From NCBI RefSeq assembly GCF_022201045.2, contig NC_068562.1, positions 9,034,001 through 9,098,000 of the forward strand: 64,000 bases of DNA, read 5' to 3'. Position 1 is the stretch's first letter; each line of letters begins with the position of its first letter. The notes beneath the pieces are model-generated. The model saw nothing but the letters and a program-made list of their open reading frames with translations. It did not search any database and was not told where the DNA came from. Below, in pieces: positions 59,432 to 64,000 of this stretch. The stretch comes from Citrus sinensis. Its lineage: Eukaryota; Streptophyta; Magnoliopsida; Sapindales; Rutaceae. The position numbers and the translations under genes are program-made.

Positions 59432-62070
59432 TTCTTCAGACTCAATTCCTGAAAATACGCATACTAATTGCTAATTAGCCTAAATTTTCCCACCGCATAT
59501 ATAACATGTGCAGGCTTTAAATAAATAAATTTATCACAAATAATTACAGAAAGGGTGAAAAGGATTATCAAACATAAATAAGTAAATATATAATAAAAAT
59601 TTGAAGAAGGCTGTCGCTCTACATAAAAATATGTTTTAACCGGAGGAAAAAAAAAATTATGTTTTAGGGTTAATTGACCAATTTAAATCTAAATCAATAT
59701 TAATCTTAATCTAGTTGAGCAAATAGAGTATAGATTTAAGATTAATTAAACTACTAAGATTTTTAAATCCATCATTATTAAAAATAAAAGATAATTATTT
59801 AATATATCAATCAATCATATGAAATAAAGACGATAATCGTCAAAGAACACATGTAGAAAATTAATTAAATAAAAAAATAATTATTTCATTAAACAAGATT
59901 TAGGTAGACGTACTTAAATTAAGGAGAGCAAGAAAGCCTTTTGCCCGTGTTTCGTTCTTGATCTTCTGCTCCTATCAAGCTTCTCTTCGCGAATGTCTTC
60001 TCCACTCAACTTGGCTTCTTTTTATGTGGAAGCTTGCAATTAATCCTTTTTTGATTTGAATTCCTAAGCCACCGCTAGCGTGAATCCTAAAGCCTTTAGA
60101 AGTTGAGTTGGCTAACCGACTTTTTTTTTTTTTTTTTAAATACGGCTAACCGACTTTAACAAGCCAAGCTTCTGTTTCCATACTTCGTCAATTCATTCAC
60201 GTGCATGCATGATCTAGATTTGCAATTAAGTGAATTTTGGTTAGTTTGCCTTGTAAATTTGGCTCAATTGCTCCCAATAAAACCAATTTATCTTCAATGA
60301 TTCCCGAATTATTTTTCTTTGTGTACTTTATTTTTAGTATCTAATTATATTTCTGTTCAATATAATAATTTAATTAATCAATAATAACAATTAAAATAAC
60401 TAACAAATATAAAGTTAGATATAAATTAAATATGTAAATAGTATATGCTCATCACTTGAACTTATTATTCATTTGAAATTAAGAAACAAATTCTCATTCA
60501 TTTGTTTTATACAGCAATCAAATTGTGAATATTAAAAAATAAAAATAAAAATAAAATAAAAAGGTGAGGATATAACATTACCACCAATTCATCCCCTTCT
60601 TTGCTGTTGGCTTAAATGCAATCAAAAGAGGAAAACTTGTGTCACTGACTTTTACTTTTAAATGAAAATTTAAGCCAAGAAAACTAATCCATTTTCCAGT
60701 TAGGAGTTTGATAATTTATATATTTTTAAATTCTATGAGTTTTATATGAAATTATATTATTAGAAAAATAATCTTCAGTAATACTAGAATAGTGTCAGTC
60801 ACATGTGCTTTGATGAATCGATTGTTGAAATGGTGTGAAATCATATATAGAAACTGAAAAAGTCATTAAATATTAGACTTGTATTTATAATGGAAACATT
60901 GTAACCTGTGCTAAAAGGCAACTCAAATTTTTGTGTCAAAAATTTTATTAAAAAAAGTTAAATTTAAAAAAGTTCCAAATGTTTGTGAAAGGGAGATTAT
61001 TAATTTCTTCTTTATTAAAATCAATATATACCATTCACCTCCTATAATTTTTATAATATTTAAAAGTTCCTCTAGCACTAAAAAAAGAAAAAAGAAAAAG
61101 AGAGGTAAATAGGTCATTTGATTGATAATTCATCTTGAGAATATAAAATATATACCTATTATAAGAAAGTATTTTAAAAAATAACAAAAAGTACAAAAAA
61201 ATTCTTATTATTACGTTTTTTATTTGCATCAATATATTATTTCTTATTTTGAGTACTTAAATTTTTTATTTTCATTTTCATTTTTATGAGTTATTTAACT
61301 TATAATAAATATGAATAAAAATATAGTTAGAAATAAGGTTAATACGGTACAATTATATTATTAGTAGAGTTATTAATTATTATCAAAATAATAAAAAAAT
61401 AAATCGTATTTATTAATTTTAGTTAGGAGGAAAATGAATAATCTCCCTATGTAATATAAACAAAATAAGGTGTTGCATTAATAGCTCTGCATGTAGTCGA
61501 TTGATTCTTATATTTTGGTTTTCTTTATACATGTACAAATATTTTACCCATTATAAGCGTTTACAAGATTAATGACGCATACTGAGCAAAGAGATTTTAA
61601 ATGACAATAGAAAGATAAATAATTTGGACCCAATAATAAATTTTTATTTTTTATTTTTAATAAAGAGGGATGAACAAAAGTTAAATTAATTTTTTAACAT
61701 TCTACCTCTCATAAGATTGAAATCAATTGATCGATTAAATAAATTGCTTGATGAAAATCACTTGATCACATCCCTCCCGGTGATCTTGACTTTGCCAACC
61801 TTTAAATAATCTTGCAACCATTTTATCAGATTAGTAACACAATCAACAATACCTTTGCTTTCTGTTATTGCAATAGTGGAACAAATCTTTCACTTTTTCT
61901 CCCAAGAAAATATATGATAAATAAAAGACAGCTTCCAATTATACACGCTCTTGGAATTATTAATTAGCAAAAATAATTCATAAAATCTGTATGAAGATAT
62001 TGATTCTACAGGCATATTTGAAGTATTTTTCGTAACTCGTAAGTAAAATATAGACGGTTCCTTTTGACAT
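59432..62070. repeat. Segmental duplication, copy B
   Basis: This matches copy A (50483-57000) without the SINE, the 2.5-kb extra DNA and the hAT MITE. Its left part is the upstream region of the LRR/FBD gene. It carries a private micro insertion at 60124-60143. No separate gene recognised within it. Confidence 0.75.
60110..60157 (-). mobile_element. Micro poly(A) insertion with 14-bp TSD
   Basis: A 20-bp insert at 60124-60143 (14 T then AAATAC; on the minus strand GTATTT followed by A14) is flanked by GGCTAACCGACTTT at 60110-60123 and 60144-60157. The paralogous site in copy A (about 51150-51163) has a single copy of the flanking sequence and no insert. Confidence 0.88.
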
Positions 62071-62230
62071 AAATCAGCTGTAACTCTTTCTAGCCTATAT
62101 AATTTATACAAGACTATTACAAGCTTCTCACTTGGGATCTTTCGACGGAAAGGAAAAGAATGAAAAATAAATGTTTCTTCTAGTTCATTCTTGCATTCCT
62201 CACTTATAATTAATGTACAACTAAGTTGAA

Positions 62231-62475
62231 TTATTGTTGTGCAGCCAGTTGGTTCTTCAACTCTTTCTTGTTCACCTGAAAGTGGCCAAAAAGAAAAAAG
62301 TCAATAAAAGTAATGATTTAGTAACCTTTACATTCTCCCTTTAAATATGTTTCCCATTTTAGTAAAAGGACATGAAATGAAGTTTACGTGAGAAAAGAAA
62401 TGAGATATGCTTGCAGTTTACCTTTCCCATGGCATTTCGAGGCAGAGAGTCCCACAAGAACAGACGGGTTGGCAG
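62231..62475 (-). CDS. Last two exons of an AAE13-like acyl-CoA ligase (partial)
   Basis: Exons 62422-62475 (LPTRLFLWDSLPRNAMGK) and 62231-62275 (VNKKELKNQLAAQQ, stop) join in phase 0. They match the extreme C-terminus of acyl-activating enzymes, closest by eye to malonate-CoA ligase (AAE13), including the catalytic lysine region PRNAMGK. AAE13 makes malonyl-CoA from malonate for mitochondrial or cytosolic fatty-acid synthesis. No upstream exon is visible up to 64000; the next minus-strand sequence is an unrelated pseudogene. Either a large intron contains that pseudogene and the rest lies beyond the window, or this is an orphan 3' fragment. Confidence 0.8.
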
Positions 62476-63115
62476 CTGAAAAGAAATAAGCATAGCAGTA
62501 TTAAAATGAATGCCTGAATCCGTTTGAACATTCAACGAATTAATGAAAATAAACATTACATGCATGGCAAATTCGAACTGAATTGGATTCTCAACCACAA
62601 AGGCATTACATATAACTACTCGAAGAAAGGTGCAAAGGCTAAAACAGGAGATGGATACGAGACATGAGAGCTAGATCAAAGAAGAGAAACAGAAACTTAT
62701 TTGGATGCCTACTTGGTACTATAAGCTGGAATAATGAAAGAAAGGGAAAAAAAAACAAGCATTTCTGGCTGTTTTTGGCTAGCTGAGGCAGCGGAAGCAG
62801 CTAATAAAATCTGCAGCCCAGTATGAATCTCCTCTAAGGCTTTAGCTGGAATGATAAATGAGGGGTGGGGTGTACTTCACATCAATATGATGCACTTTAA
62901 AACAAATCTTAAAGAGCGAAAACATCCATCCAATTTGTCAAATTCACTTCTTTAGGGAAGGGCCAATTGCAATTTCTATTACCAATATTTCTGGGGAAAA
63001 AAGGAAGGACAATTCATTGAGTTTAAAGATCATAAGGGAGATACATATCATACGATTTGACAAAATATTCTCATGCAACCCATAAAACATTAAATAAAGC
63101 GGGGAGAGCATGCAC
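62476..63115. other. Spacer or intron
   Basis: No exon recognised between the ligase exons and the pseudogene. Confidence 0.4.
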
Positions 63116-63793
63116 CTCTTATGAATGACTGATCGCATAGCTGCCTCAACGAATAATGGTCTCCAGTTCCAGTATCATAATTATCCTCAAAAACAAGATG
63201 TCGAAACCCTACTTTCAGCGCCTGCTTCAGTCTTCCATGAAAGCATGAATTAAGAGAAATCAGCATTGAGAAAAGTGAAGCATGTCAAATCTTAGAGTAT
63301 ATAAGGAAGTGCAAAGGTTTGTCAATATCAAATAAGTTGGACGGTGAGTACCTTTTCAATTCATTCTGATGGTCATAAAAAAATATTAGGACTCGGCTGA
63401 GATTGGTAATCCCATGTCTCTTCATGACGGGCCCCCAATCTATAGAACCAAATCCACAAAATCTTTTCCAGCAAAATATGTACAGTTTTCATCAACATAA
63501 GCGGGCCCCTTCTTTAGATAGTTAGCAGGATGCCAGGGCGAAAGTGAAATAATTGATTTATCAGGCATAGTTTGTCGCAAAACCCAGGTTGAATGTCCTT
63601 AAAAGCACCACTCTCAATCATCAGATCCAGCTTCAGCCATCGAGCAATGAACCAAGGCCCAAAGCTTTGGTCAAAACCCATACCATAAATGTTGTTTTTT
63701 ACAGGACGAGTTTCATATATAGGCACAAACTCTTCCAAAACCTCGATTAAATCCTTGGTTGTCCATTCAACCCTTTTTTCCATTTTTCGATCT
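63116..63793 (-). pseudogene. Frameshifted copy of a conserved plant protein (methyltransferase-like family)
   Basis: Two exons, 63352-63793 and 63116-63231, contain WTTKDLIEVLEEFVPIYETR, GMGFDQSFGPWFIARWLKL, DLMIESGAFK, then, only after changing frame, KGPAYVDENCTYFAGKDFVD and later FRHLVFEDNYDTGTGDHYSL. This layout (ESGAFKG, then a DDHQ-like motif) belongs to a conserved, poorly characterised plant family with a CmcI/rhamnosyl-O-methyltransferase-like fold; that naming is from memory. Two single-base deletions (near 63598 and 63442) break the frame, and the DDHQ position reads YDHQ. It probably continues past the window edge. Confidence 0.75.
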
Positions 63794-64000
63794 GCCTTTT
63801 AAAAAGGATAAGAATTAAATAACATCTAAGATAAGCAACTAAAAGTGGCCGATTCAAAATCAAGCAAGACAACTGAGATTCACCATTTCAAATTGAGTAA
63901 CAATCAAAAAGGAAGTACAAAGTAACCTAAAATATGCATATTCATCTGAAAACCAAATATGACAGTAAATCAAAGAATGTGAAAGAACCTTGAAAAGAAC
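63794..64000. other. Intron-like sequence at the window edge
   Basis: T-rich on the minus strand, leading into the pseudogene exon acceptor. No coding sequence seen. Confidence 0.4.

Overview
The window is nuclear DNA from a flowering plant. It has spliced genes with GT-AG introns and polypyrimidine acceptors, AT-rich spacers, an Athila-type Ty3/Gypsy element, a plant L1 LINE, a tRNA-derived SINE and several small DNA transposons. The gene content (NPF transporter pair, F-box-like LRR/FBD gene, AAE13-type ligase end) and spacer style suggest a woody eudicot such as Citrus, but that is an impression and was not tested.

Layout. 1-2.7 kb: fragments of an unrecognised minus-strand gene. 3.2-4.3 kb: isochorismatase/nicotinamidase-like gene whose first exon is not visible. 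10.1-13.0 kb: intact NPF (NRT1/PTR) transporter using a GC-AG first intron. 14.5-16.6 kb: its decayed tandem copy. 16.9-22.6 kb (minus): complete 13-exon metallophosphoesterase of the PGAP5/MPPE1/Cdc1 type. 23.5-26.8 kb: three terminal-inverted-repeat elements, each with a target-site duplication, one of them splitting a minisatellite.

28.5-46.5 kb: a nearly intact L1-type LINE with a 15-bp target-site duplication. A 12.5-kb LTR retrotransposon in the opposite orientation interrupts its reverse transcriptase. This LTR element is the centrepiece. It has two LTRs that look identical, a 5-bp target-site duplication, a tRNA-Asp-type primer binding site and an uninterrupted 1816-codon gag-pol. Between pol and the 3' LTR it carries three further ORFs. 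One is a LONELY GUY (LOG)-type cytokinin-activating-enzyme homologue with altered active-site residues. One is a basic cysteine-rich protein whose motif layout resembles the nucleic-acid-binding proteins of plant flexiviruses. One is a small hydrophobic/coiled protein.

48.5-50.0 kb: a divergent CXXC zinc-binding (DUF866-like) gene. 50.5-62.1 kb: a tandem segmental duplication flanking an LRR/FBD gene that has lost its F-box. The two copies act as empty-site controls for a hAT MITE, a SINE and a tiny poly(A) insertion. 62.2-63.8 kb (minus): the last two exons of an AAE13-like acyl-CoA ligase, and next to them a frameshifted copy of a conserved plant gene.

The host genes do not look functionally linked. 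The coherent unit is the nested retrotransposon, where replication functions (gag, protease, RT, RNase H, integrase) travel with an accessory module. Exon coordinates were read by eye from splice motifs and reading frames, so small errors are possible.
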